Of a DNA stretch of 64,000 bases, positions 26,697 through 35,863 are shown one piece after another. The position numbers and the translations under genes are program-made. The notes under the pieces are model-generated. The model had not been told where the DNA came from. It made no database searches and was given only the letters and a program-made list of their open reading frames with translations. Source of the stretch: Streptomyces sp. NRRL S-1022 (GTDB lineage: Bacteria; Actinomycetota; Actinomycetes; Streptomycetales; Streptomycetaceae); contig NZ_JOIU01000026.1 of assembly GCF_000720135.1 (NCBI RefSeq), positions 62,001 through 126,000 of the forward strand. The letters are read 5' to 3'. Positions within the stretch are counted from its first letter, which is position 1. Every line of letters starts with the position of its first letter.

Positions 26697-26737
26697 CACG
26701 CCCCACCCGGAACTACGTCCGTTCGAGAGGTTGATCC

Positions 26738-27217
26738 ATGAAGTTCAGAATCGCGTGTGCTACGGCGTCCCTGGTCGCGCTCACCGTCCTTGGCGGGGCC
26801 GTGCTGCCGGCCCAGGCAGCGTCGACAGCATCCGGGAAATCGGTGTCGGCAACCGCGAACGCACCCCGAGTCACCGTTCACTACGACGTCGGCGCCAATG
26901 GTCTGCAGATCGCCGCGGCCATCAGCGGCATCAGGGAGGACAACCGCGGAAGGTTCGTCCAACGGGTCGTTGACACCGCGTTCGACGTCAGTGGCGGCCG
27001 CTTCGATGTGGTTGTCATGAACCTCTCCCAGAACTACAGCGAGCGGCTCGACGGCAAGCACCTCTACGCCAACATCCAGTGGGGCAACGTCTACTACGGC
27101 CTCTGGCTCGCCGAAGCCGGCCAGTTCACCAACAGCGGAGATGCGGGATGGATCAACTGGGGCGTCCGCGGCTGGTTCGACCGCAACGGCAACACCGTCA
27201 ACTTCCACCGCCGCTGA
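26738..27217 (+). CDS. Small secreted protein, tandem family member 2
   Basis: A 159-residue protein with a classical Sec signal peptide (cleavage after AQA near residue 27). The mature part has no Cys, with the FDVVVMNLSQNY pattern seen in Streptomyces secreted stress proteins and the end SGDAGWINWGVRGWFDRNGN plus VNFHRR. The last 30 or so residues almost match those of the preceding gene, while the rest has diverged, so the pair looks like an old tandem duplication. It follows the first gene by 41 bases. Confidence 0.85.
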   Translation: MKFRIACATASLVALTVLGGAVLPAQAASTASGKSVSATANAPRVTVHYDVGANGLQIAAAISGIREDNRGRFVQRVVDTAFDVSGGRFDVVVMNLSQNYSERLDGKHLYANIQWGNVYYGLWLAEAGQFTNSGDAGWINWGVRGWFDRNGNTVNFHRR

Positions 27218-27238
27218 CCGATGAGACGAGGAACCGGC

Positions 27239-27664
27239 ATGAAGCTCCAGCGTCGCACCGTACTGGGTGCCACCATGGTCGCCGCGCTCAGCACCCTGGC
27301 TGTCGTCGCGCAGCAGCCAGCACTCGCCGCCCCGTCCCCCGGCCACGTGTCCACCGCCTCGCTCAACGTGTGCGACCTCAGGTCGAAAATCGACGAGATC
27401 AAGGCATGGGACACCAACGGGCAATACAACATCATGGTCTGGAAGGAGTCCGCGAAGGGCTTCGCCCACTTCAACGGCGTGGTCTACCAGGGCCAGCAGA
27501 ACGCCCAGGAGTGCGGCAAGGCGTTTCCGCAGAGCGTCAACTACTTCTGGGCTGTGTTCCGTGACGGCGAGTTCGACCTCCAGGGTGACGGCGGTTACCG
27601 GAACTGGGCGTTCCACGGTAACTGGGAGCGTCAGGGCAACCGCGTGGTCTTCCATACCCGCTGA
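27239..27664 (+). CDS. Small secreted protein, tandem family member 3, twin-arginine-like signal
   Basis: A 141-residue protein. The ATG at 27239 has GAGGA six bases upstream. The signal peptide begins MKLQRRTVLGAT, which resembles a twin-arginine (Tat) signal, with cleavage near ALAAP. The mature protein has one Cys near its start (VCDLRSKIDEIKAW) and one in the middle (AQECGK), spaced as in the next gene, so a disulfide is likely. The end reads QGDGGYRNWAFHGNWERQGN then VVFHTR, a variant of the C-terminal signature of the two genes before it. Confidence 0.85.
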   Translation: MKLQRRTVLGATMVAALSTLAVVAQQPALAAPSPGHVSTASLNVCDLRSKIDEIKAWDTNGQYNIMVWKESAKGFAHFNGVVYQGQQNAQECGKAFPQSVNYFWAVFRDGEFDLQGDGGYRNWAFHGNWERQGNRVVFHTR

Positions 27665-27682
27665 ACTCGAGGAGAGGCTGTG

Positions 27683-28090
27683 ATGAAGAAATTCTGGCGC
27701 GCGTGCGCTCAAGGCGTGGCCGCCCTGGCGGTAGCCGGCACACTCACGATCGAAGTGCCCCAGGCAGCGTCCGCGAGCGACTGGGTGAACGCCTGTGATC
27801 TGCGCACGAAGGTCGACGAGCTCCAGGGGTGGGGCTCCGACACCAGCAACAACATCGTCGTCTTCAAGGCATCCGCCCAACAGTCCGCCTGGTTCCATGG
27901 GGTGGTGGCCGAAGGCTCGACCAAGCAGACGCCTTGCGGTGCCGTGCTGGGTACGGCCGTATACCGATGGGTGGTCTTCAAGGGCGACGGCGAGTTCGTC
28001 CGCAAGGGCGACGGTGGGTTCCGGAACTGGGCCTACTTCGGCTCCGTCAACCGCGTCGGTGACAACAGAGTTCTCTTCTCGAGCCGCTGA
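27683..28090 (+). CDS. Small secreted protein, tandem family member 4
   Basis: A 135-residue protein. The ATG at 27683 has GGAGA seven bases upstream. A Sec signal peptide ends near ASAS. The mature protein shares CDLRTKVDELQGW and a second Cys (TPCGAV) with the third gene, and ends KGDGGFRNWAYFGSVNRVGD. It is the last gene before the perfect hairpin at 28103, so the four genes are probably one transcript. The function is unknown. Confidence 0.85.
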   Translation: MKKFWRACAQGVAALAVAGTLTIEVPQAASASDWVNACDLRTKVDELQGWGSDTSNNIVVFKASAQQSAWFHGVVAEGSTKQTPCGAVLGTAVYRWVVFKGDGEFVRKGDGGFRNWAYFGSVNRVGDNRVLFSSR

Positions 28091-28102
28091 CCGGTGACGA
28101 AG

Positions 28103-28136
28103 GAGGCGGGACCGGTGATTCAACCGGTCCCGCCTC
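28103..28136 (+). terminator. Strong hairpin after the secreted-protein cassette
   Basis: A perfect 14-bp stem (GAGGCGGGACCGGT and its complement) with a six-base loop is followed by AGTTTCATTT. It begins 12 bases after the stop of the fourth gene. Confidence 0.9.
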
Positions 28137-28219
28137 AGTTTCATTTCAGCCGGCATCCGAGCGGCTGACAGAGATCCGCCCTGCACGGGATCTATGGGCT
28201 CGCTTTTCCTCCGGAGTCC

Positions 28220-28248
28220 TTGTCTGCGCTGCGCAAAGATCATACGAT
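28220..28248 (+). promoter_or_regulatory. Putative sigma-70-type promoter of the AraC-family gene
   Basis: TTGTCT and TACGAT are separated by exactly 17 bases, each matching four of six consensus positions. Transcription would begin near 28255, giving a leader of about 140 bases before the ATG at 28396. Confidence 0.45.
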
Positions 28249-28395
28249 AAGGCTCAAGTGGCCCACTCGAACATCTTGCGCGAGAAGCGGCAAGGGTGTG
28301 CGGATGGCAAAGTCGACGGCTTATCACGCCAGCCCTTGTTCAGCAGGTCGGGGATCGAACTCGGTGCGCCACGTGACCTTGGAGGGTTGGATAGT

Positions 28396-29274
28396 ATGTC
28401 TGGCGGTAATCCGATTTTCCGAGCGATGGAAACGGTCGACTCGAAGGTCGCATCCTCGGAAACCTGGAAAGCGCTTGAGGTTGAACGCAAGGTCGTGCAC
28501 ACGACAATCCGCGCTTACAAACACGAGGCACGAGAAGACGTTCGGATCATCGCGCATGTGCAGGCAGCCTACAGGTTGCAGTGCCACGACGGCGAAGGGG
28601 CATGGAAAACAGTCACCTGCCGCGCGGGGGACGCTTGCATAGTGCCACCCGGTCGAACCGTTCTGATGCGCTGGCAACTCCTCCAGGACGAACCCATGGA
28701 GCACATACACATCACGCTGCCACTGGCCGCGTTCCGGCGGCATCTCGATGAAACATGGCATGGAAGTGAGCCGGACCTGTACAACCTTGCACAGCTCGCC
28801 AAACCGGATCCAGTCATCACGTCCGCCGCCGTGGCTCTGGTCGGCGCACAGAAGGCAGGAGCCGGCGAGCTGTACGCGGACTGCACTGCCCAATACCTCA
28901 TAGCTCACATCTTGGCGCCCAAAACAGTCGAGGCTCATGGTCCCCTGTCCGTGCGCCAAATGGACCTGGTGCGAGACTTTGTCCGAGCGCACCTCGCGGG
29001 AGCCATCACCTTGGATGACCTGGCGAGCCAGTTGTCACTGAGCCGGTTCCACTTCCTCCGTCTCTTCAAACAGACCACCGGTGTGACCCCCCATCAGTAC
29101 GTGACGCAACAGCGGATGGAGGCCGCCAAGTACTGGCTACGTACTCGGCGGGACTCTGTGGCGAGCATCGGCCACATGTGCGGATATACGACTGCCGCCC
29201 ATTTCAGCCGCGCGTTCCGGAAACATGTGGGAGTTTCTCCATCCCAATACCGGGCGTCGCGAGCCCGCCCCTAG
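28396..29274 (+). CDS. AraC-family transcriptional regulator
   Basis: A 292-residue protein whose start was chosen because GGAGGG lies nine bases upstream of the ATG. The N-terminal half is a cupin-like sensor region (RAGDACIVPPGRTVLMRW). The C-terminal 100 residues hold two helix-turn-helix motifs: DDLASQLSLSRFHFLRLFKQ, and the second helix pair ending FRKHVGVSPSQYR. AraC proteins usually activate nearby genes in response to a small molecule. Candidates here are the secreted cassette before it or the protease after it; neither link is proven. The DNA is less GC-rich than its surroundings, which suggests acquisition. Confidence 0.92.
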   Translation: MSGGNPIFRAMETVDSKVASSETWKALEVERKVVHTTIRAYKHEAREDVRIIAHVQAAYRLQCHDGEGAWKTVTCRAGDACIVPPGRTVLMRWQLLQDEPMEHIHITLPLAAFRRHLDETWHGSEPDLYNLAQLAKPDPVITSAAVALVGAQKAGAGELYADCTAQYLIAHILAPKTVEAHGPLSVRQMDLVRDFVRAHLAGAITLDDLASQLSLSRFHFLRLFKQTTGVTPHQYVTQQRMEAAKYWLRTRRDSVASIGHMCGYTTAAHFSRAFRKHVGVSPSQYRASRARP

Positions 29275-29311
29275 GAGACCGTGCGGCTTCGAGGTGGGCA
29301 GACGAATGGTG

Positions 29312-29340
29312 CGGCGGCGGCAAGGGTACTGCCGCCGCCG
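29312..29340. terminator. Hairpin between convergent araC-type and protease genes
   Basis: A perfect 11-bp stem (CGGCGGCGGCA and its complement) with a 7-base loop sits between two genes that point at each other, so it may work for both. Confidence 0.6.
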
Positions 29341-29417
29341 GACCGGCGAGCGTCTCCACGCCTCCGCCCGCTCCGGTGAGCGCAGCGGAACGGCCGGCGG
29401 AGTGCTGAACTGAGCGG

Positions 29418-30354
29418 TCAGCTGTGCTCCGCCTGCGTGTACACCGCCTTGGCTACGGTTCCCAGCACCGGACCGTACATCTCGCTGGGCTGGAGCGAAT
29501 CGAGCTGGCTGTTGACCGAGACCAGTACACCTGTCCCCGTCGCGGCGTCGAAGTCGGCCAGCCAGGGGCCCCCGCTGGAGCCACCGCTCATGTCACAGGG
29601 AATGCTCTGCATGTCGTTGTCCTTCTTCGCTGTACCGCTGCAGCGGAGGAGTTGTTCACCGAGCTGGGGGTGGGTCGCAGAGTACCCGAAGGAGGAGACG
29701 GGGCCGCCCACCGCACGGTTGAAGGCAATGGCTTGGCCGCCTACGACGTCGGTGAGTTTACGACCGTTCCTGTCGGTGTCGACGACGAGCGCGGACACGT
29801 CGTTGGTGGATTTTTCCTCCCAACTGCGGGGGGTCAGAGCGGTGCGGACCGCGAAGGTGCCAAAGGGCTGCTTTCCCTTGCTGTAGTTCGGGACGAACAC
29901 CATCGTGCTATTGGTGTTGGCCGGTGAGGAGCCGCGGCGGACGCAGTGCGCCGCAGTCATGACGACGGAGCGGTTGGCGCTTTTCGTCGCGGTGGCGGTG
30001 CACCAGGTATCCGACCCCCTGGAGTTGACGAAGAAGAGCCGCCCCACGGTCTTGAGCGGGGTGCCTTCCCACGGTTGTCGGTCCGGTCGGGCCGAGATCC
30101 ACGGATTTCCCGACGGCCTTGATGCGAGCCGGAGTCCAGTAGGCGAGCGCATCGCGGCGTTCTTCAGCCGTGTAGGTCATCAGGGAGACCGGGGAATCGG
30201 ACACGGATCGGGCCAGGTCGTTCACCGGCGTATCCGACGCGGGGGCGGCGACTGCGAGAGCCGTGCCGGCAACTGCGAGAGCCGTGCCGGCGACCGAGAG
30301 CACCGTGATCCGGCGGCGCAAGCAGCGAATGAGCGAAGCGGATGTACTGGACAC
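29418..30354 (-). pseudogene. Secreted trypsin-like serine protease, frameshifted
   Basis: The GTG at 30352-30354 (AGGAGA upstream) opens a signal peptide containing a repeated AVAGTAL unit and a short propeptide-like part ending GKSVDLGPTG. Near 30077 the sense jumps to another frame: WEGTPLKTVGRLFFVN. The catalytic part is otherwise complete: His in MTAAHCV, Asp in NDVSAL, and Ser in CDMSGGSSGGPW. One small indel therefore separates the export signal from the catalytic domain. With it corrected, this would be a chymotrypsin-fold exported protease of about 310 residues. The convergent hairpin at 29312 lies beyond its end. Confidence 0.8.
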
Positions 30355-30404
30355 CGTAGATCGTTCTCCTGATCGTTGAGGGGTGGATCGGAAGCGCGCT
30401 GGGC

Positions 30405-32957
30405 TCAGCGTTCCACGGGGTACCGTCCAGTCATCACCGCAGCGGCGAGTTCGACCCGCGAACGGTAGCCGGCCCGTTGGAAGAGGCGGGTGAGTCGGCT
30501 CTCGATGCTCTTCTCCGTCGTCTGCAGTGAATTGGCGAGTTCCCGGTTGGTCAACCCCTGCGCGACCAGCACAGCCAGTAGCCGTTCCGTTTCCTCCACG
30601 GTCGCTGCCCTTCCGGGTACGGCTATGGAGCGTTCGGCCATGATCTGACGTATCCGTGCACGAGGCAGGAGTGCGTCGAGATCCCCGTACACCTCATAGG
30701 CTTCTCGGAGTAGGCGCGCGCTTCCCGACGGGGTGTGGATCGCGATCAGTTCGAGTGTCTCCGCGACCTCTGCTGGTTGACCACGGTCTTCGACGAGCTC
30801 GACCAGTCGGTCCTCGTGTTCCTTGTACACGAGGGCGCGCCCGAGCAGGTAGTTCCGGCATGCGCGACCGGTGCCCATCTGCCCGGCGACTCGCTCGAGC
30901 TCGGCCAGTGCGGTGTGTGACTGGCGCGGGCACAGCAGGAGGATCCGGAGCCATAAGTCGTCGGTGTTGAACAGCAGGTTCTCCCGGATGGCGTGTGTCA
31001 GGCCGTGTTCGAGGAGTCGTCGCGCCCTGCCGCGCTCACCGAGCAGGAGCGCGATGTCGGCTTCCGCCAGCTTCAGTACGTGGTGAACGGCGGAGTGATC
31101 CGCTCTTCCTCGTTCGATGACTCCCCGGGCGCGTTTGAGCCACCCACGTGTCGCGAGGGTTGTGGAGGTCTGGTGGAGCAGAGCGGTGTGGGCAATCGGC
31201 TGCCCGGCCAAGGCGCACTCGTCGATGGCCGCCGTCGCTCGCTCGAGGGCGACACTCCATCGCCCTGAGCGCAGCCCGGTCAGAGCGCTGTCGGCGTCTG
31301 ACACGGTATCTCCGTCGACGCCGTGCCGGGCGAGCAGATGCTCGGCACGTGTCGTCTCGCCAAGACCGACCAGGATCCGCGCCAGATGCGACAGGATGGT
31401 GGGTCGGCGGCACGGATCGCGGTACAGCGGTAGTGATTCCGGCATCTCCACCAGGCGGTTCAGGTCTGTGGCGTCGCCGGCGAGAACGGCTGTCTCCACC
31501 CGGAGCAGCTCGCCGTACGTGGCGGTCGTGATGTCGGCGGAGGCCCAGGAGGCGTCCGTTCGGACGAGCGTCCGGTGAGCAGCGTTCCAGCGGCCGGTCA
31601 GCGAGAGCGCCATCGCCTTGCTGACAGCTCTGCAGCCCTCACCGCCCATGAGCACCCTCGATCCGTGGTCCGCGATGTGCTGCAGGCTCGAAACGTCCCG
31701 GGCAGCGGCGAGCGCGGTCAGCCGCGTCAGGTGAATCTCCTGCAGCAGGTCCTCGGAGACGAGGCCGGCCCATCGGTGGAGCACCTCATCCGCAGCAGTC
31801 ACCGCTTCACTGAATGCGTTGCTCTTTCCGCAGGCCACGGCATGCAGTGCCAGGGCCGTCGCTCGCTCCGCACGGTCGGGGAGGAACCTGGCTGCCGCGC
31901 GCAGCCAACGTCGGGCCCGGTACTGATCGCGTCCCATCGCCGCGCAGCCGGCGGCAAGGAGTTCGGCCCCGGCGCGTTCCGTGTCGACCACCGGCCCGGC
32001 GTCGACGAGACGGTCGGGGAGGTAGGCCGGGTCGGAACAGGTCGCTGCCCCGTCCCAGAGGGCGACAACTGCCAGTTTGGACAGTTCCTGCCGCTCCCAC
32101 GGACCGAGCTGCTCGCGTAGGCACTCCTCAAGCAGTGGTGCACGGAAGCGCCAACCGCCCCTCACCTTGGTGATGTACGGGGACAGACGCAGGAGCGCTT
32201 CGTGCATGTCCGACGGTGACATCCCCAGCCCGTCTGTGAGGAGTTGCCCGGTGTGACGGCCCAGCGGACGCAACACCGCCAATGCCTTGGCGACACCCCA
32301 CGCCGCCGGGCCCAGGAGCCGCACTCGCTGGAGCGCCGGGTGGTGCCGGGGCGGGCTGGCAGGCGTGTCGGCCTTCGGGAGGTACGCGATCCCGTCGAGG
32401 ATGCGCAGTGCACCGCCGGCCCGATGAGCGTCGACGGCCAGGCGCAGGAGCAAGGGGTGCCCGCGGCTGCCGCGATGAAGGATGTTCACAAGTTCGGTCG
32501 TCGGCGTGGCCTCGATCATGGCTGTGACGAGACGCTCGCTTTCGCTGCGTCGCAGGGGTCGCAGGGGAATGATCGCGCGCGTCAATTGCGCGAGATCGGC
32601 GTGCGCCGGCTTGACGGGAGTGCAATAGGTGCCCACCGCCGGCGCTCGAAGGTGGGACAGAGCTTCGAGTGTTCTTCGACCGGCACGATGGAGATCGTCG
32701 AACAACAGCACTGACGATGGTGCCGATGCCCGTGCGGCGACGACCTGTGCGACGAAGTCCTGGTCGTCACGTGGAAGCCGGAAGCGCAGCGTACCCACGT
32801 TGTTGGTGCCGAGAGCCTTCATGACGGCGGCAAGGGTGGCGGTACGTCCGACTCCTGAAGGTCCTGTGATGAGGGTCAGCCCTGGATCACCGGAGCCGGC
32901 TGCAGCCACGGCGGTCCTGATCGCTTCGGTGTGGAGTGGGAGCATGGCCGGCGACAT
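30405..32957 (-). CDS. Large ATP-binding LuxR-type regulator (LAL-like)
   Basis: An 850-residue protein. A P-loop (GPSGVGRT, about residues 32-39) and a Walker B-like segment (VLLFDDLHRAG) make an N-terminal STAND-type ATPase. A long helical repeat region follows. The last 60 residues form a LuxR helix-turn-helix (GLTNRELANSLQTTEKSIES). The ATG at 32955-32957 overlaps the stop of the upstream regulator (TGATG), so the two are translationally coupled. LAL-type proteins activate transcription when a ligand releases their autoinhibition. Being just upstream of the secreted protease, it may control it; this is inference. Confidence 0.9.
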   Translation of the reverse strand: MSPAMLPLHTEAIRTAVAAAGSGDPGLTLITGPSGVGRTATLAAVMKALGTNNVGTLRFRLPRDDQDFVAQVVAARASAPSSVLLFDDLHRAGRRTLEALSHLRAPAVGTYCTPVKPAHADLAQLTRAIIPLRPLRRSESERLVTAMIEATPTTELVNILHRGSRGHPLLLRLAVDAHRAGGALRILDGIAYLPKADTPASPPRHHPALQRVRLLGPAAWGVAKALAVLRPLGRHTGQLLTDGLGMSPSDMHEALLRLSPYITKVRGGWRFRAPLLEECLREQLGPWERQELSKLAVVALWDGAATCSDPAYLPDRLVDAGPVVDTERAGAELLAAGCAAMGRDQYRARRWLRAAARFLPDRAERATALALHAVACGKSNAFSEAVTAADEVLHRWAGLVSEDLLQEIHLTRLTALAAARDVSSLQHIADHGSRVLMGGEGCRAVSKAMALSLTGRWNAAHRTLVRTDASWASADITTATYGELLRVETAVLAGDATDLNRLVEMPESLPLYRDPCRRPTILSHLARILVGLGETTRAEHLLARHGVDGDTVSDADSALTGLRSGRWSVALERATAAIDECALAGQPIAHTALLHQTSTTLATRGWLKRARGVIERGRADHSAVHHVLKLAEADIALLLGERGRARRLLEHGLTHAIRENLLFNTDDLWLRILLLCPRQSHTALAELERVAGQMGTGRACRNYLLGRALVYKEHEDRLVELVEDRGQPAEVAETLELIAIHTPSGSARLLREAYEVYGDLDALLPRARIRQIMAERSIAVPGRAATVEETERLLAVLVAQGLTNRELANSLQTTEKSIESRLTRLFQRAGYRSRVELAAAVMTGRYPVER

Positions 32958-35395
32958 CACTTCGTTTCCGCGAGCCGGCCGGCGAGATGGGCGGCTGCGA
33001 GTTCCACGCGCGATCGGCATCCGGCTCGGGCCAGTAGACGCGTCATGGTGTTCTCGACGACTTTCTCACTGACGTTGAGCTTCATGGCGATCTGTCGGTT
33101 GGTCCAGCCCGACGTCACCATCTCGATGATCCCCAGTTCGTGGCTGGAAAATGGTCCGCCGCCGCTCGGGCGTGCGGAGCCTGCCCCGAACCTTGCCAGC
33201 AGTGCGTCGATCTGCGCAGGAAGGAGCGAGGACGGCTCGGTCTGCTGGGCGAGCAGGTTCAGCTCGTCGATAACGTGTCGTGGATCGTCGCAGAACCGGG
33301 CCAGGATGTGGCAGGCCCACAGGACATCCGGGCGGTGGCCGCGCTGGTGGGCCAGTTCGACCCCCTTGGTGGCGCTGGAGACGTCCCCGTACAGGAGGCC
33401 GCGTGCCAGCAGGAGCGTCTGCCTGGTGCATCGGGAGTTCTCTTCGCGGTGGAGGACCGCGATCTCCCGCATGAGAGTCTTGGCGCCGACTTTGTCTCCC
33501 GACCGCAGGGCGATCTGGAGTGTCGTCAGCAGCAGACGCTCCCTGCCTGGCCTGAAGCCGAGTCGTCGCGTCTGCTGGAGCGTGCGACGGGCCAGGTCCA
33601 GGGCGGCGGCCGAGGCTCCCCGCCGGTGCAGCATCGCGGTCTCCACGGTCGCACGGGCCAAGGCGAAGCGAGGAGCGCCGCTCACGCTCGACAGCCACGG
33701 GACGGCATGGCGCAGCTCGCCACGCGCGAGGTGGACGCCGGCCGCGTAGAGGCGGGCCAAGTGGTGGGCGGGACCGTCGCCGTCTCCGAGGAGCTCGAGC
33801 TGCCGGATGGCCTGCAGGGAGCCGTTCCAGTCGGCGGAGACGTAAGCGCGCAGGACTCGCTGGTACGCGGCCAGCACACCGGTCCTGGGTACGCGGTAGC
33901 GGGGCCCCAGCATGATTTCCAGGGCTGAGGCCACGTCGCCCTGGGCACCCGCCTCGATGAGTTCGTCGAGTCTCGCGAACGCTTGCCGCTGTCTTGCGGA
34001 ACGCAGAGCATCCGCGCATTCCCGGGGACGCGTACTCAGGGCGTGATAAATCGCGTTGAGTTCTGCTGTGGACATGAGCCGCTCACTGTCGTCGGCTCGG
34101 GGTGGTGCCGGTTCCCACGACCCATGTCGTCCCCTCCACCAGCCTGCCAGGCGGCAGGGCGGCTCCTCGGTCAGAGCCGGCACCGGCTCGCCGCCGTCCA
34201 GTTCGACGAGCATGGCCAGGACGGCGAGGTCCCACCGGAGTTCGGGGCCGGCGGTAGCCAGCCGGGCATCGCAGACTTCGTGAAGAATCCCGTACGTCCC
34301 GGTGTCGAGCGCGAACCGCAACGGATCGACGTCGGCACCGAGGCGCCAGGCGGCGATCCACCACGCACCAGCCCGGTCCGCGTCGTACTGCGCGACTTCT
34401 TCGGCTCGTTCCACCAGCCAGGCCGGGACGTCACCGGCCTCCACGAGGTCGGCCCCACAGGCCGCCAGGTGGTCGGCGAGTGTGTCCTCGTCGATCGGTT
34501 GTCCCCTTCGGCGCTTCGCGATAAGGCGTCGTGCACACCGTTGGTGAATGGCGCGTACATCGGCAGGACGCTGACGGTCGCTCACCGCGGCCGCGAGTGC
34601 GGGGAACGAGATGCGCAGACGACCCTCCCGGTCGGCCTCCAGTGCGCCCGTCTCGACGAGGGCGTCGACGGTGCGACCGGTGACCGCTGCGTCGGCGCGC
34701 ACGACGTGCGGAAGGTCGACGAGGTCACACTTCCCCAGTGCGGTGACGGCCTTCAGTACGGACTGCGTCGGGCCGGCCAGGTTCGCACTGCGGCGGAGCA
34801 CGAAGTGGCTGGCCGGCAGGGCGATCGGGGCCTCGGGGTCGGCGAGGCACAGGCGATCGCGTACGGGGCGGAGCCGGTTGCGCGCCAGCAGGTCCCTCAC
34901 GACGGTGACGAGGGTTCCGGGGTTGCCGAACCACGGTCCGAGCGCAGTCCGCAGTGCCGTGACGGCTGGGGCATCAAGGCCGAGATCGTCATGCAGCAGC
35001 GCGGCAGCGGTGTCGTCGTCGAGCGGAGGGAGGTCAATGACGAGGTCGGCGGATTCCGCCAGTTCCGCGTTCTCCTCCGAGCACGTGACCACCGTCAGGC
35101 AGCCTGGTTTGACGGACGTCCTCAGCGCTTCCACGGTGATGTCCGCCCGGTCGGCCACCAGAACGGTCCCAGGCATGACGCTGACGCCGGGGATCTCCAG
35201 GGGGGCGCGAGCCACGCGCAGGCCGTCAGCGCGCCACAGCGGAGCAGCGGCGCGCAGCAGCGCCGAGCGCCCACTGCCGGCCTGTCCACGGAGCGCGACC
35301 ACCCAGCTGTGCCGACCGCGGATCTCGGCGGCAAGGCGTAGGTTGTTCAGTTGAGCTTGCCTGCCGCGTAGCTGTGACGCGTTGCTGAATCTCAT
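32957..35395 (-). CDS. Second large ATP-binding LuxR-type regulator
   Basis: An 812-residue protein of the same plan as its downstream neighbour: P-loop GQAGSGRS at about residues 37-44, then a helical middle part, then a LuxR-type C-terminus (SGWTNRQIAMKLNVSEKVVE). The two C-termini align well (AGxRSRVELAAA), so they are paralogues. The canonical Walker B Asp-rich segment is less clear here than in the neighbour. It is the first gene of the pair and overlaps the next by one base. Confidence 0.9.
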   Translation of the reverse strand: MRFSNASQLRGRQAQLNNLRLAAEIRGRHSWVVALRGQAGSGRSALLRAAAPLWRADGLRVARAPLEIPGVSVMPGTVLVADRADITVEALRTSVKPGCLTVVTCSEENAELAESADLVIDLPPLDDDTAAALLHDDLGLDAPAVTALRTALGPWFGNPGTLVTVVRDLLARNRLRPVRDRLCLADPEAPIALPASHFVLRRSANLAGPTQSVLKAVTALGKCDLVDLPHVVRADAAVTGRTVDALVETGALEADREGRLRISFPALAAAVSDRQRPADVRAIHQRCARRLIAKRRRGQPIDEDTLADHLAACGADLVEAGDVPAWLVERAEEVAQYDADRAGAWWIAAWRLGADVDPLRFALDTGTYGILHEVCDARLATAGPELRWDLAVLAMLVELDGGEPVPALTEEPPCRLAGWWRGRHGSWEPAPPRADDSERLMSTAELNAIYHALSTRPRECADALRSARQRQAFARLDELIEAGAQGDVASALEIMLGPRYRVPRTGVLAAYQRVLRAYVSADWNGSLQAIRQLELLGDGDGPAHHLARLYAAGVHLARGELRHAVPWLSSVSGAPRFALARATVETAMLHRRGASAAALDLARRTLQQTRRLGFRPGRERLLLTTLQIALRSGDKVGAKTLMREIAVLHREENSRCTRQTLLLARGLLYGDVSSATKGVELAHQRGHRPDVLWACHILARFCDDPRHVIDELNLLAQQTEPSSLLPAQIDALLARFGAGSARPSGGGPFSSHELGIIEMVTSGWTNRQIAMKLNVSEKVVENTMTRLLARAGCRSRVELAAAHLAGRLAETK

Positions 35396-35814
35396 CCTGC
35401 TTGGTCCCTCATCAAGGCAAGCCTCTGCGCATCAGGCACGTCACCCACCGGTCGTGAGGTGGCGCCGGCCCCAGATGGCCCAGGCGTACGAGGTGGTGCC
35501 CGGTCGGGGCAGTGAGTGGCTTGCCGTAGCGGTTCAGTGCGTACCTCTGGCCCGGCGGGCACCGGGGCATCGGGCCAGCCGGTGCTGCGTTCCCCGCGGT
35601 GTCCGGGTGTCGACGGTGCGTAAGGAGACGCCGGCCGGCCGACAGCGGGCGGCTCTCCTCGATCCTCGGTGCCGGGAGCGTCAGCGGTTCACTCGTCTGC
35701 CTGCTGTCCAGGGCGCCGTACACCGGCCGGGCCGCCCGTAGGGTACCGGCGGCACGCCTGGTCATGCGCGAACACGTCTGCAGGCCTGTGCAGGTGAACC
35801 CGGTGGGGGTCGCT
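35396..35814. other. Gene-free stretch between the regulator pair and the barrel-protein terminator
   Basis: A minus-strand frame of 117 codons (35412-35765) exists, but its Arg/Pro-rich composition and lack of a good ribosome site make it doubtful. The promoter of the regulator pair should lie here; I see no clear consensus. Confidence 0.3.
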
Positions 35815-35854
35815 GGTGAGGGGACACCGTCGTGCGCGCCGACGTCCCCTCACC
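35815..35854 (-). terminator. Hairpin after the double-psi-barrel protein
   Basis: A perfect 11-bp stem (GGTGAGGGGAC and its complement) encloses a loop that can itself pair (GTCG with CGAC). It lies nine bases beyond the stop codon at 35864. Confidence 0.7.
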
Positions 35855-35863
35855 GCCTGTCGA

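Noticed and set aside
35412..35765. A 117-codon minus-strand frame
   Set aside because: Arg/Pro-rich, no ribosome site and no recognisable family.
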